Of a stretch of DNA of 64,000 nucleotides, positions 31,497 to 39,712 are shown one piece after another; the first letter of the stretch is position 1; every line of letters begins with the position of its first letter. The notes under the pieces were generated by a model. It searched no databases. It was not told where the DNA came from and saw nothing but the letters and a program-made list of their open reading frames with translations. This DNA is from JALCOL01 sp022649665 (GTDB taxonomy: Bacteria > Bacillota > Bacilli > Lactobacillales > Enterococcaceae): the NCBI GenBank assembly GCA_030372335.1, contig JAUDCW010000001.1. One strand, written 5' to 3'. The position numbers and the translations under genes were made by a program.

Positions 31497-32813
31497 TTAT
31501 GCTTCGCGTGAAATGATCCACAGGAAGCAGATGAAGATTACCGCTAATACATACATGATCGGTGATACTTCTTTACCGCGTTTAGCAGCAAGCATCGTGA
31601 TCGGGTAAGCGATCATTCCAAGTGCCATCCCATTTGCGATCGAGTAAGTAAGCGGCATTCCGATAATAACCAAAAATGACGGAACTGCGATTTCGAAATC
31701 GTCCCAATGTACTTTTGCCATGTTGCTGGCCATCAAAACGCCGACAATGATCAAAGCTGGTGCAGTAACGGAGTTGGTGATCACGGCAAGCAGCGGCGAG
31801 AAGAACATCCCGATGATAAAGAAGATCCCGGTGAAGACGCCTGTCATCCCTGAACGGCCGCCGACAGCGATCCCGGCCGATGATTCAACATAAGTTCCGA
31901 CTGGCGAAGTCCCCAAAATAGATCCGACCAGCATCGCGGAGGAATCAGACATGAGGGCTTGTCCGGCACGCGGAAGTTCATTGTCTTTCATGAAGCCGGC
32001 TTGATAAGCCAAAGCTACTAGTGTCCCTGCGGTATCAAAGAAAGTAACCAATAAGAAAATAATAACAACTACCCACATTTGAACGGTATTGATGTTGTGC
32101 AGATTTTTAATTGCTTCACCGAAAGTCGGTGCCATACTCGGTGCGCCAGACATGATTGCAGTTGGCAAAGCGATCAATTTAGTTGCCATCCCAACGGCTG
32201 TTGTGATGACCATGCCGACAAAGATCCCGCCGGGCACTTTTTTGATCATCAAAATGACAGTGACGATCAAGCCTAAACACGTCAGCATCGTTGCTGGATC
32301 AGTCAAGTTCCCCAAAGCAACTGCGGTCGATTTGCTGGCAACGATCAAGCCGCCATTTTTCAAACCAATGAATGCGATAAACATCCCGATCCCGGCTGAG
32401 ATCGCGGACTTCAAATCTGCGGGGATCGCGTTGATGATCATTTCACGCAGCTTGAAAATCGTGATCAATAAGAAGATGACGGATGCAACGAACGATCCGG
32501 CAAGGGCGGTCTGCCATGGAATCTTCATACTGATACAAACGGTGAAAACGAAGAAAGCATTTGCGCCCAAAGATGGTGCGAGTCCTGCCGGATAGCGAGC
32601 GTACGCTCCCATGACGATACAGCCAAGTGCACTGGCAAGTGCGGTCGCCGTAAAGACCGCTCCTTTATCCATCCCGGCTTGTGCCAGCATACTAGGGATA
32701 ACGAACAAAACATAACACATACTAACGAATGTCGTCAGCCCTGCCAAAAGCTCTTTGCGCCAGTTCGTGTGCAATTCATCGAACATAAAATACTTTTCTA
32801 ACCGTGCTATCAT
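31497..32813 (-). CDS. pbuG: Guanine/hypoxanthine permease, AzgA (NCS2) family
   Basis: A 438-residue purine transporter with 12-14 helices. The family sequences PAGLAPSLGANAFFVFTV, FFDTAGTLVALA, GTSPVGTYVESSAGIAVGGRSG are all present, and the riboswitch plus the guanine deaminase partner support guanine/hypoxanthine as substrate. The ATG at 32813 is preceded by GGAGGAG at 6-7 bases and overlaps the stop of a short leader ORF by four bases. It is the first structural gene of the riboswitch-controlled unit. Confidence 0.93.
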   Translation of the reverse strand: MIARLEKYFMFDELHTNWRKELLAGLTTFVSMCYVLFVIPSMLAQAGMDKGAVFTATALASALGCIVMGAYARYPAGLAPSLGANAFFVFTVCISMKIPWQTALAGSFVASVIFLLITIFKLREMIINAIPADLKSAISAGIGMFIAFIGLKNGGLIVASKSTAVALGNLTDPATMLTCLGLIVTVILMIKKVPGGIFVGMVITTAVGMATKLIALPTAIMSGAPSMAPTFGEAIKNLHNINTVQMWVVVIIFLLVTFFDTAGTLVALAYQAGFMKDNELPRAGQALMSDSSAMLVGSILGTSPVGTYVESSAGIAVGGRSGMTGVFTGIFFIIGMFFSPLLAVITNSVTAPALIIVGVLMASNMAKVHWDDFEIAVPSFLVIIGMPLTYSIANGMALGMIAYPITMLAAKRGKEVSPIMYVLAVIFICFLWIISREA

Positions 32814-32884
32814 TGTGTCTCCTCCTCAATTTGGAACTTCATGTTTGTGAAAAACCTGGGTATCCAATCGATCAAACTTTTCAA
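32810..32884 (-). CDS. Short leader ORF overlapping the pbuG start
   Basis: A 24-codon frame starts with TTG at 32884, 4 bases after a perfect AGGAGG site, and ends TGA overlapping the pbuG ATG (ATGA). The peptide begins MKSLIDWIPRFF and ends in an acidic stretch IEEETQ; its first half could form an amphipathic helix. It lies after the riboswitch terminator. The same frame is open up to 33067, but that upstream part covers the riboswitch and has no ribosome-binding site, so it is judged non-coding. Probably serves translational coupling; a functional peptide is possible. Confidence 0.5.
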   Translation of the reverse strand: MKSLIDWIPRFFTNMKFQIEEETQ

Positions 32885-32977
32885 AACGCCTCCTTTCCGT
32901 GACCCCTGTTGTGCTTCCCTTAGAAAGAGTGAAAGAAGGGAACGCCAAAAATCGCTCACACCGGTAAAGATGAGTGC

Positions 32978-33028
32978 AAAAAAAGAGCCAACAAGCACAC
33001 TGAGCCACAGTAATCCACAGCAGCTCAT
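32978..33028 (-). terminator. Riboswitch expression-platform terminator
   Basis: Directly after the aptamer, GAGCTG can pair with TGGCTC, which is followed by seven T residues (32978-32984). The 5' arm overlaps the 3' strand of aptamer helix P1, as expected for ligand-dependent switching. The stem is long and imperfect. Confidence 0.6.
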
Positions 33029-33087
33029 AGTCAACTCGTTTGGCAGTTGGTAGAAACGTCTATCCATTTTATAGACATATATGAGTG
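33023..33087 (-). promoter_or_regulatory. Guanine-class purine riboswitch aptamer
   Basis: On the minus strand the aptamer starts CACTCATATATG and ends GACTATGAGC. P1 pairs CTCATA with TATGAG. Helix P2 pairs GTCTAT with ATAGAC, and J2/3 reads TTTCTACC, the purine-riboswitch hallmark. P3 pairs AACT with AGTT around CCAAACG. The base before TAT in the last strand is C (GACTAT), which by comparison with the xpt (guanine) and add/pbuE (adenine) aptamers gives guanine specificity. It controls pbuG-guaD. Confidence 0.93.
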
Positions 33088-33105
33088 ATTCAACCTATTT
33101 AATTG

Positions 33106-33156
33106 TGTAATCGCTTTCGTGACTAAAGCATAAACCACGCAAGGGTTCAACGTCAA
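33106..33156 (-). promoter_or_regulatory. pbuG-guaD promoter with a cre-like site
   Basis: On the minus strand TTGACG (33151-33156) and TATGCT (33127-33132) are 18 bases apart, with initiation near 33120. At 33106-33119 the plus strand reads TGTAATCGCTTTCG, one mismatch from the CcpA cre consensus, placed at the start of transcription where it could act as a roadblock or repressor site. The promoter is well placed; the cre call is tentative. Confidence 0.65.
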
Positions 33157-33159
33157 TCG

Positions 33160-33850
33160 CTTTTGGACAAAATGTACAATTAACCACCCTTAATAAAACG
33201 ATTTGTCAAGCATTTTATTTAATTACAAAACATTCGATATTTTTCAGATAACATCCGTTTTTGCATTTTAGCATTTAAACGCCAATTTATGCCGATTTAT
33301 CCATCGATAAAAAGGTAAAACCTTCAAAATATGATTACAAATGAAAAATCATCCTGCCTAAATAAAAATTTTTTAAAGTTTTTTCAAATATTTGTCCAGA
33401 AAAGTGTTTTCTGTTAAATAAATTCCAGATTCTCCGCTTTCTTTTGATGTATTTAATGATTTGCACGACTCATTCTGCCCCAACAGCTTCTAAACCGGCA
33501 AAATGATTTCTGAAAGAGATCAATTACAACTTTTTGAAAACGTATTTTCAGTTTGCTTTTTACAAGTGGAACATCCACTAACTAAAAAGCAAGATCGTTC
33601 GTCTTTCGGCTGTTTTTCGAAAATTATTGTCAAAGCGCTTTTCCAATTACCCGCTGATCAGCCGCTTTTGATTTGCATTGTTTTACTGAAAGATGCGAAA
33701 GAAAACAGAATGATTACAAAATTCTGCATTGCGATTACGTTATCGTTACTTTCTCGCGTTTTTCGTGATTTTGCGAAATGAGTTGTTATAATAATATCAT
33801 CAAGCAATCGTTGCCCAGTGATCCGCTCATTTTCTCAAGGAAGTGAATCG
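33160..33850. other. AT-rich intergenic region with no supported gene
   Basis: About 690 bases between the pbuG promoter and the small membrane protein gene. It is visibly richer in A and T than the surroundings. A 92-codon plus-strand frame (33503-33781) has no ribosome-binding site or recognisable protein character. The region contains TGAAAACGTATTTTCA at about 33535 and AAAGCGCTTT near 33640, which resemble parts of cre sites, and the promoter for the gene at 33853. Confidence 0.6.
33784..33792 (+). promoter_or_regulatory. Extended -10 promoter of the small membrane protein gene
   Basis: TGTTATAAT at 33784-33792 is a perfect extended -10; no good -35 is seen. It lies 61 bases upstream of the start codon at 33853. 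Confidence 0.6.
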
Positions 33851-33852
33851 AT

Positions 33853-34143
33853 ATGAGCAAATACATAACCAATCTTTACCATCGCCCTTGCCTATTTGCC
33901 GGGCTGGCCTTTTTCACCGCTTTTCTTATCTATTCACTATACTCTTTGATTCAAGTCCAGCGAATTGATTGGCTGCACACGCTCTTTGTAGCTGGAGCAT
34001 TTTGTCTTACCGCTTTTCTTGTGCGGGCGCTCCAGCAAAAATATGCTCACTCCTCGGGAAAATCCCGGAAACGCTATGTCGATATTCTCTTATTTCTGCT
34101 CTATCTGTATTTATTGATCCTGGCCCGCCTGCTGATGTTTTAA
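33853..34143 (+). CDS. Small membrane protein, function unknown
   Basis: A 96-residue protein with three hydrophobic segments (about 16-34, 41-60 and 76-94) and a short basic stretch SGKSRKRY before the last. No family is recognised. AAGGAAG lies about 9 bases before the ATG, an extended -10 promoter is upstream, and a strong hairpin follows 10 bases after the stop, so it is a complete one-gene unit. It is the only plus-strand gene between 28.5 and 46.9 kb. Confidence 0.65.
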   Translation: MSKYITNLYHRPCLFAGLAFFTAFLIYSLYSLIQVQRIDWLHTLFVAGAFCLTAFLVRALQQKYAHSSGKSRKRYVDILLFLLYLYLLILARLLMF

Positions 34144-34153
34144 GCGGCGGCTT

Positions 34154-34212
34154 CGTCAAAAGGCTCCGCGACAAAATTTATGTCGCGGAGCCTTTTGACG
34201 AATAAACGGCAC
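34154..34212. repeat. Intergenic palindromic repeat, copy D (bidirectional terminator)
   Basis: A perfect 19-bp stem (34154-34172 with 34182-34200) is followed by the repeat-family tail AATAAACGGC. A and T runs inside the stem ends allow it to terminate both the plus-strand small gene and the convergent pgmB. Confidence 0.88.
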
Positions 34213-34218
34213 TCTTTC

Positions 34219-34890
34219 TTATTTTCTGCCGGCTTTTTTCCAAGCTTCAGTTAAATAGGTCGTCGTCAATTCTTTTGTGGAAGAAACGCAGGTGATCCCT
34301 GCCGGAAAGTTTGCCGGATCGCCGACTGCGACCGGCAGCGCACCGCTCGCTAAAAGCGCCTGGATGCCAGCGGTCGCGTCTTCGATCCCGATACACTCAT
34401 CCGGCGCAAGCGAGATCCCGCGCGCCGCTGCGATAAAAAGATCGGGAGCCGGTTTGCCGCGTTCGACTTTTTGCGGATCAGCGATGGCGGAAAAATAGGA
34501 GGTAAGCTGCAGTTTATCCAGCAAAAGCGGCGCATTCTTGCTTGCCGAGGCGAGTGCACACTTGATTTTTTGCATCTTCAGCGCCTTTAAAAGCGGCAAA
34601 ATCCCGGGAAAGACATCTTGCGGCGTCATTTCCGCGATCAGCTTCAAATAGTACTCATTTTTTTCATACGCCAACCGCTGAAACTCGGCAGCGCTGATTT
34701 TTTTATCTAGACCGCCTTTTTCTAAGATCAGCCGCAGCGAATCCTCGCGGCTCAATCCTTTGAGCTTTTCATTGAATGCGGGATCAAGCGGGATCCCAAG
34801 CTGATCGGCCAGACGCTTCCAAGCTTTAAAATGAAAAGCTGCGGTGTCCGTGATCACGCCGTCCAAATCGAATAAAACTCCTTTAAACAT
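34219..34890 (-). CDS. pgmB: Beta-phosphoglucomutase
   Basis: HAD-superfamily enzyme that converts beta-glucose 1-phosphate to glucose 6-phosphate. It has 223 residues: nucleophile motif FDLDGVITDTAAFHF at the N-terminus, cap-domain sequence KGLSREDSLRLIL, motif II LASASKN, and IGIEDATAGIQA near 165-180. The start at 34890 (MFKGVLFDLDG) has GGAGG 9 bases upstream and overlaps the end of mapA by 8 bases, so the two are coupled. Its substrate is the product of the phosphorylase upstream. Confidence 0.95.
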   Translation of the reverse strand: MFKGVLFDLDGVITDTAAFHFKAWKRLADQLGIPLDPAFNEKLKGLSREDSLRLILEKGGLDKKISAAEFQRLAYEKNEYYLKLIAEMTPQDVFPGILPLLKALKMQKIKCALASASKNAPLLLDKLQLTSYFSAIADPQKVERGKPAPDLFIAAARGISLAPDECIGIEDATAGIQALLASGALPVAVGDPANFPAGITCVSSTKELTTTYLTEAWKKAGRK

Positions 34891-37174
34891 GCTGATCATC
34901 CTCCATTGCAACTCTAAGCTTGTCGCTTAGCGCGACTTTCTTTCCGTAAACTTCCATCGCCAGCGGTTCGCCCGAAATCAAATCAAAAAGCGTTCCCGTT
35001 TTTTCGACTTTGACCGCGATCAGCCGGCCGCGATAATTGACATGGAAACGATACGAGTCCCATTCATCGGGGATCGTCGGCGCAAAGCGCAGAGCGTCGT
35101 CGAATATTTTCATCTGGGCAAAGCCATGCACGATCGCAAGCCATCCCCCCGGCATCGACGTAATGTGGAGCCCGTCGTCCGTGTCATTATTATAATTATC
35201 TAAATCGAGGCGGACCGTCCGCTGATAAAGTTCGAGAGCGAGCGCTTTTTTGCCAAGTTCTGCCGCTAGAATCGCATGGACACACGGTGACAGCGAAGAT
35301 TCATGGACGGTGAGCGGTTCGTAAAATTCAAAGTTTCGTCGTTTTTCTGCTAATGAATACTGCGAGTTGAAAAAGTAGATCCCTTGCAGGACATCTGCTT
35401 GTTTGATGTAGCAGGAACGCAAGATGCGGTCCCATGACCAGTGCTGGTTGAGCGGCCGGTCTTGCAGCGGGATCTGATCGACATCTTCGATTTTTTTATC
35501 CAAAAAAGTATCTTGCTGAACAAAGATCCCCAGTTTCTCGTCATACGGAAAATACATTTTCTCTGCGATCTCCTGCCACTTCAAAAGCTCGGACTCTGTG
35601 ACTGAAACCGCAAGTTCCTTTTGATATTTGCGGCATACGGCAGCCGTATATTGCAAGACCCATTGCGCCAGCTTATTCGTATACCAATTATTATTGACAT
35701 TGTTCTCATATTCATTGGGTCCCGTGACGCCGTGGATCATATATTTTTGGGCATGCTCGGAAAAATGGACTCGGGCAGCCCAAAAGCGCGCGATCTCGAC
35801 TAAAACTTCTGCGCCCTCAGCTTTCAAATAGCTGTCATCGCCGGTATAGTTCGTATAATTATAGATCGCATAGGCGATCGCCCCATTCCGGTGGATCTCT
35901 TCAAAAGCGATCTCCCACTCATTGTGCGACTCAAAACCATTGAAAGTGACCATTGGAAACAAAGCCCCGTCCAATCCTAAAACATGTGCATTCAGCTGCG
36001 CTTGCGGCAATTGCCGGTATCGATACAGCAAGAGATTGCGCCCGACATCGGGTGAAGCAAGCGCCAAATAAAGCGGCAGCGCAAATGCTTCCGTATCCCA
36101 ATACGTCGCCCCGCCGTATTTTTCTCCGGTAAAACCTTTCGGACCGATATTCAGCCGCTCATCTTCGCCGTAATAGGTGCTGAAAAGCTGAAACAGATTA
36201 TAGCGGATCCCTTGCTGCGAAGCGGGGTCGCCTTCGATCTTGACATCCGCTAAGTGCCAGCGCTTTTCCCACGCTTCTTGATGAGCTTTCCGCAATTCTT
36301 GATACGGCATGCCGTAAAGCGCGCTCAAGACCTCACCGGCTTTTTCTTTTTGTTTTTCGGGCACGACATCGCGGCTCGTCACTACCGCAACGCGCTTTTC
36401 CAAAATACATTCTTCCCCGGCTTTCAGCTGGCCGCCAAAACGCTGGGCGATCGCCATTTGGTCGGTCGCTTCAGCAAGCTTTTTTAATGAGCTGGTGTTT
36501 TCCATTGCCGCCGTCACAAAAAATTGTTCGACGCCGTAGCGATTTTCAACCAGCTGGCCAGCTAAAAAGCCTTGTTCGCCGATAAACGAGGTATCGCGCG
36601 CTTCCCAAAATTTTTGATCATAATTGCTTTCTTCATTAACGACATCCAGATCCAGTGCTGAGATGAGTGCTAGATCGGCGGTGCCCGATAAAACTTTTGC
36701 TTTCAGGCGGATCACCGCTAACTCTTTGACCGGCAAACTGACAAAACGCTCAAACGTAAATTGGACCAGTGCACCTGCTACTTCAACTGTGAAGCGCCGC
36801 CGCAGGATGCCGTGCTTCATGTCCAATTCCAACAGGAACTCGGTCGGGGTCTGCTCAGCAAGATCGACTTTGACACCATTGATCAAAATCGCGATCTTCA
36901 AAAAATCGACCGCATTGACGACTTTTCCAAAATAATCAGGATAGCCGTTTTTCCACCAGCCGACACGCGTCTTGTCCGGATACCAGATTCCCGCCAGATA
37001 AGTGCCTTTCAAACGGTCGCCGCTATAGCCTTCTTCAAAATTGCCGCGCATCCCCATATGACCGTTGCCTAAACTCGTCAGTGATTCTTGGAGGCGCATC
37101 GTTTCCGGATTGAAGCGGTGGCTGATGATCTTCCACGGATCGATTTCAAATAGCCGCTGGATTTTTTTCTTCAT
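34883..37174 (-). CDS. mapA: Maltose phosphorylase (GH65)
   Basis: Inverting phosphorylase that splits maltose with phosphate into glucose and beta-glucose 1-phosphate. It has 763 residues, near the length of the L. brevis enzyme. The catalytic-acid segment HGVTGPNEYENNVNNNWYTN (near residue 485) and the EKYGGATYWDTEAF segment match maltose phosphorylases; trehalose and kojibiose phosphorylases differ around there. With pgmB overlapping downstream, it gives an intracellular route from maltose to glucose 6-phosphate. No maltose transporter lies in the window. It starts 28 bases after the cation-efflux gene, so the three genes may be one transcript. Confidence 0.92.
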   Translation of the reverse strand: MKKKIQRLFEIDPWKIISHRFNPETMRLQESLTSLGNGHMGMRGNFEEGYSGDRLKGTYLAGIWYPDKTRVGWWKNGYPDYFGKVVNAVDFLKIAILINGVKVDLAEQTPTEFLLELDMKHGILRRRFTVEVAGALVQFTFERFVSLPVKELAVIRLKAKVLSGTADLALISALDLDVVNEESNYDQKFWEARDTSFIGEQGFLAGQLVENRYGVEQFFVTAAMENTSSLKKLAEATDQMAIAQRFGGQLKAGEECILEKRVAVVTSRDVVPEKQKEKAGEVLSALYGMPYQELRKAHQEAWEKRWHLADVKIEGDPASQQGIRYNLFQLFSTYYGEDERLNIGPKGFTGEKYGGATYWDTEAFALPLYLALASPDVGRNLLLYRYRQLPQAQLNAHVLGLDGALFPMVTFNGFESHNEWEIAFEEIHRNGAIAYAIYNYTNYTGDDSYLKAEGAEVLVEIARFWAARVHFSEHAQKYMIHGVTGPNEYENNVNNNWYTNKLAQWVLQYTAAVCRKYQKELAVSVTESELLKWQEIAEKMYFPYDEKLGIFVQQDTFLDKKIEDVDQIPLQDRPLNQHWSWDRILRSCYIKQADVLQGIYFFNSQYSLAEKRRNFEFYEPLTVHESSLSPCVHAILAAELGKKALALELYQRTVRLDLDNYNNDTDDGLHITSMPGGWLAIVHGFAQMKIFDDALRFAPTIPDEWDSYRFHVNYRGRLIAVKVEKTGTLFDLISGEPLAMEVYGKKVALSDKLRVAMEDDQHV

Positions 37175-37202
37175 TTAGTCGTCTTCCTTTCCGCAATAGA
37201 CT

Positions 37203-38099
37203 CTAAATACTGTGATCGACCGATTCATCTGCGATCCGGCCTTCTTCGATCTGGATCGTGACATGGCTCAAATGAAAATGATGCGTCAGCTCATGATCGA
37301 GCTGCTGCAAAAATTGATTATTGTCTTTCAGCGTATCGCGCTCGACGTGGACCGTCAGCGCGTTTTCCGTTGTACTAAGTGCCCAAATATGCAAATCATG
37401 GATCCCGGTGACTGTCGGCTGCGCCAAGAGAAATTTTTCGACCTCATCTAGGGCGATATCTTTGGGAACGGCATCCAGTGAAAGATTGACAGAATCTTTC
37501 AAAAGTCCCCAAGCGCCGATGAAAATGACTACGGCGATCATAATACTGACAACCGGATCCAGCCAATACCACTGCGTCAGTTTGATGATCAGGGCTGAAA
37601 CGACGACCCCGACTGAAACCAGTGCATCCGCTGCCATATGGAGAAATGCCCCTTTGACATTCAAATCGTGCTGCTGGTCTTTCATGAACAAAAATGCCGT
37701 AAAGCCGTTGATCAAGATCCCGATCGCCGCAACGATCATCACGTCATTTTCAGCGACCGGCTGCGGGTTGTGCAGCCGGTTGACCGCTTCAACGAGGATC
37801 CCGCCGATCGCGACCAAAAGAAAGACCGCATTGAAAAGTGCCGCCAAGATCGATGAACGTTTAAAACCATATGTCCGCCCGCGGCTGCGTTTTTTTTGTG
37901 TCAGGATCAGCGCGACCCATGAGATTAACAGACCCAAAACATCGCTTAAATTATGCCCGGCATCCGCCAAAAGCGATAAGGCATTTGCCGCAAAGCCGAA
38001 GCTGCCTTCAATAATGACAAATAACAGATTGATCAAAATCCCGATTTTAAATGCCCGGCCGATTTTTCCCGGTTCGACCGTATGGGTATGTTCATGCAT
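37203..38099 (-). CDS. Cation diffusion facilitator (CzcD/ZitB-like)
   Basis: A 298-residue metal/proton antiporter, probably for zinc or a similar divalent cation. The N-terminus is His-rich (MHEHTHT). Six membrane helices contain the two metal-site motifs LLADAGHNLSDVLGL and HMAADALVSVGVV. A cytosolic C-terminal domain (about 210-298, HDLHIWALST, HFHLSHVTIQIEE) is the usual dimerisation fold. No metalloregulator is adjacent. It is placed immediately upstream of mapA on the same strand. Confidence 0.92.
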   Translation of the reverse strand: MHEHTHTVEPGKIGRAFKIGILINLLFVIIEGSFGFAANALSLLADAGHNLSDVLGLLISWVALILTQKKRSRGRTYGFKRSSILAALFNAVFLLVAIGGILVEAVNRLHNPQPVAENDVMIVAAIGILINGFTAFLFMKDQQHDLNVKGAFLHMAADALVSVGVVVSALIIKLTQWYWLDPVVSIMIAVVIFIGAWGLLKDSVNLSLDAVPKDIALDEVEKFLLAQPTVTGIHDLHIWALSTTENALTVHVERDTLKDNNQFLQQLDHELTHHFHLSHVTIQIEEGRIADESVDHSI

Positions 38100-38147
38100 C
38101 CAACCACTCTCTTTTCTCTAAATGATTCCATTGATTTTATCTTACCA

Positions 38148-38198
38148 CAAAGCAAAACAGGAGCCGCGACAAAAGCCTTGTCGCAGTTCCTGTTTTGC
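38148..38198 (-). terminator. Intrinsic terminator after the TDT transporter gene
   Basis: A long, slightly imperfect stem (38152-38172 with 38178-38198; GCAAAACAGGA and complement at its base) ends TTTTGCTTT on the minus strand, 13 bases after the transporter stop. Confidence 0.75.
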
Positions 38199-38210
38199 GC
38201 TTCTTGCAAT

Positions 38211-39143
38211 TTATTCTATTTGTTCAGCTGCTAGCATTTTTGAGTGGCTGTATAAAAAATGGAGATAGCGCATGAGCATTTCCGTACAGCAGATGAGCGC
38301 GACCGCGATCTCGACGAGCGAGATCCCGTTGATAAGCCCGGCCACCGCCCAGCCTTGCAGCGCTGCATAGCCAGCTAGTTTTTTCATCGCCATTGCCGAG
38401 ATCACGAAAGGAAAAGTTCCGGCAGCAAATGTTGGGAAAAATGTTTTTCGTTCCAATTTGAAAAATAAAACATATCCCCAAACAGTACTGAGAAAAGCGG
38501 CAAGTGTCAAAATCAACAAAAACCCGTCATTGATCTTCGAAAAAGAGCTCAAGTAGCCGGTCAAACAGAGGCTTGCCGGTGCCGCGATGATCATCTTCAG
38601 CGGGTTCAGCGGATTGGGCGATTCTTTCAATAAATGATTGCTGATGATCGGTACCAAAAGCAGCAGATAAAAGACCAACCCCAGCCAAAAAATGATTTGA
38701 CCGAAAAGTTCCGCTTGAAAGAATGGTGCGGTCACGCTTGCAACGACAAATCCAACTGCCGGGATAAAATAGACCGCTAGCAGGTTGGCACGCAGTTTGC
38801 GGCCGAACCTCACCAGCAGATAGCCGAGCAACGCGAAATGCACGCCGATCCCCAGAAACCACAAGAATTTGCCAGCACTATTCGGCATATAGGTCGCAAG
38901 AACCATCAGTGCCATCGGAAATGTCGCAAAACTTGCAGCGACGACTGGATTTCCAAGTTCTTGGCGCGTTTTTGAAAATGCGAAAATGATCTTTGCCAAA
39001 ATCAAAAGAAAGATCGCACTGCTGATCACGCCGAAAAAGATCCGCAGCGGCAGGGTCGTGGCAAACAGATTGCCGAGTGTCCCAAATGCCAGCGCGACTC
39101 CCGCAAATGGCAGTGGGACTGCTTGGAGCCACTGTTTACTCAT
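38211..39143 (-). CDS. TDT-family (TehA/Mae1-like) transporter
   Basis: A 310-residue membrane protein with about ten helices, resembling the tellurite-resistance/dicarboxylate transporter family, whose members carry malate, anions such as chloride, or related acids. Typical opening is VPLPFAGVALAFGTLGNL. The substrate is not predictable. Its ATG overlaps the 3' end of the C_GCAxxG_C_C gene by 8 bases, with AGAGGAT upstream, so the two proteins are produced together. A malic enzyme gene lies 22 kb away and is no evidence for function. Confidence 0.8.
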   Translation of the reverse strand: MSKQWLQAVPLPFAGVALAFGTLGNLFATTLPLRIFFGVISSAIFLLILAKIIFAFSKTRQELGNPVVAASFATFPMALMVLATYMPNSAGKFLWFLGIGVHFALLGYLLVRFGRKLRANLLAVYFIPAVGFVVASVTAPFFQAELFGQIIFWLGLVFYLLLLVPIISNHLLKESPNPLNPLKMIIAAPASLCLTGYLSSFSKINDGFLLILTLAAFLSTVWGYVLFFKLERKTFFPTFAAGTFPFVISAMAMKKLAGYAALQGWAVAGLINGISLVEIAVALICCTEMLMRYLHFLYSHSKMLAAEQIE

Positions 39144-39618
39144 TTGCTGGATCCTCTACAAGATCAAGCGCACATTCGCGCGCGATGATCTCCGCTACAT
39201 CGGCCGCGACTTCCCCAGTAAAACGGACGCATTGCGCTTTATGGACCGGCGAGCCCATTTCCATCCCGCGCGTCAACGCGCTGCAGCAGGTGACTTTATT
39301 GCGCGCCCGGAAACGCTCTTGGACTTCCTTGCTGACAGCCAGTGTTTTTTCGCTGCGCTCGCGGTCGCTGCCTTCTGTGCGCCCGAACACATAGCCGCAA
39401 GTCATCACGCCGCCCGAAACCGCGCCGCACATACACTTCGAACGGCCGACCCCAACTGGAAAACCGGAAGCCGCCTGGATCAGCTCTTGCGGCATTTCAG
39501 GATACAGGTGCTCTTTGAATGCAGCCACGATCGCCTCGGAACAATAAAAGCCGCCGGTGTCATACAGTTCTTCAGCAGTATGCTTGATTTTAGCGATATC
39601 GACCTTTTTATTACTCAT
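39136..39618 (-). CDS. C_GCAxxG_C_C family redox-type protein
   Basis: A 160-residue protein of the C_GCAxxG_C_C family, named for its conserved cysteines. Here they are in FYCSEAIVAAF, CMCGAVSGGVMTCG, VTCCSALTRG and AQCVRFTGE. Family members are thought to be redox-active or metal-cluster proteins, often next to transporters or oxidoreductases; no reaction is established. The ATG at 39618 has AAGGGG upstream; a TTG one codon earlier is equally possible. The overlap with the TDT transporter suggests a linked function. Confidence 0.8.
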   Translation of the reverse strand: MSNKKVDIAKIKHTAEELYDTGGFYCSEAIVAAFKEHLYPEMPQELIQAASGFPVGVGRSKCMCGAVSGGVMTCGYVFGRTEGSDRERSEKTLAVSKEVQERFRARNKVTCCSALTRGMEMGSPVHKAQCVRFTGEVAADVAEIIARECALDLVEDPANE

Positions 39619-39712
39619 CAATGATTCCCCTTGCGTTATATTTTAGTATTACAACGCTCATTATATCAGCAATCAAGAAGCCGGCAAATGCTTTTCAAAA
39701 AACATTCGCTTT

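Noticed and set aside
32885..33067. Upstream part of an 85-codon frame ending at the pbuG start
   Set aside because: It covers the guanine riboswitch aptamer and its terminator, and its ATG at 33067 has no ribosome-binding site. Only the last 24 codons, with a strong site, are kept as a possible leader ORF.
33530..33650. Additional cre sites in the AT-rich gap
   Set aside because: TGAAAACGTATTTTCA and AAAGCGCTTT resemble parts of cre but have wrong spacing and lie far from any gene start.
33503..33781. A 92-codon plus-strand frame in the AT-rich gap
   Set aside because: No ribosome-binding site, no recognisable protein character, and it runs into the promoter of the next gene.
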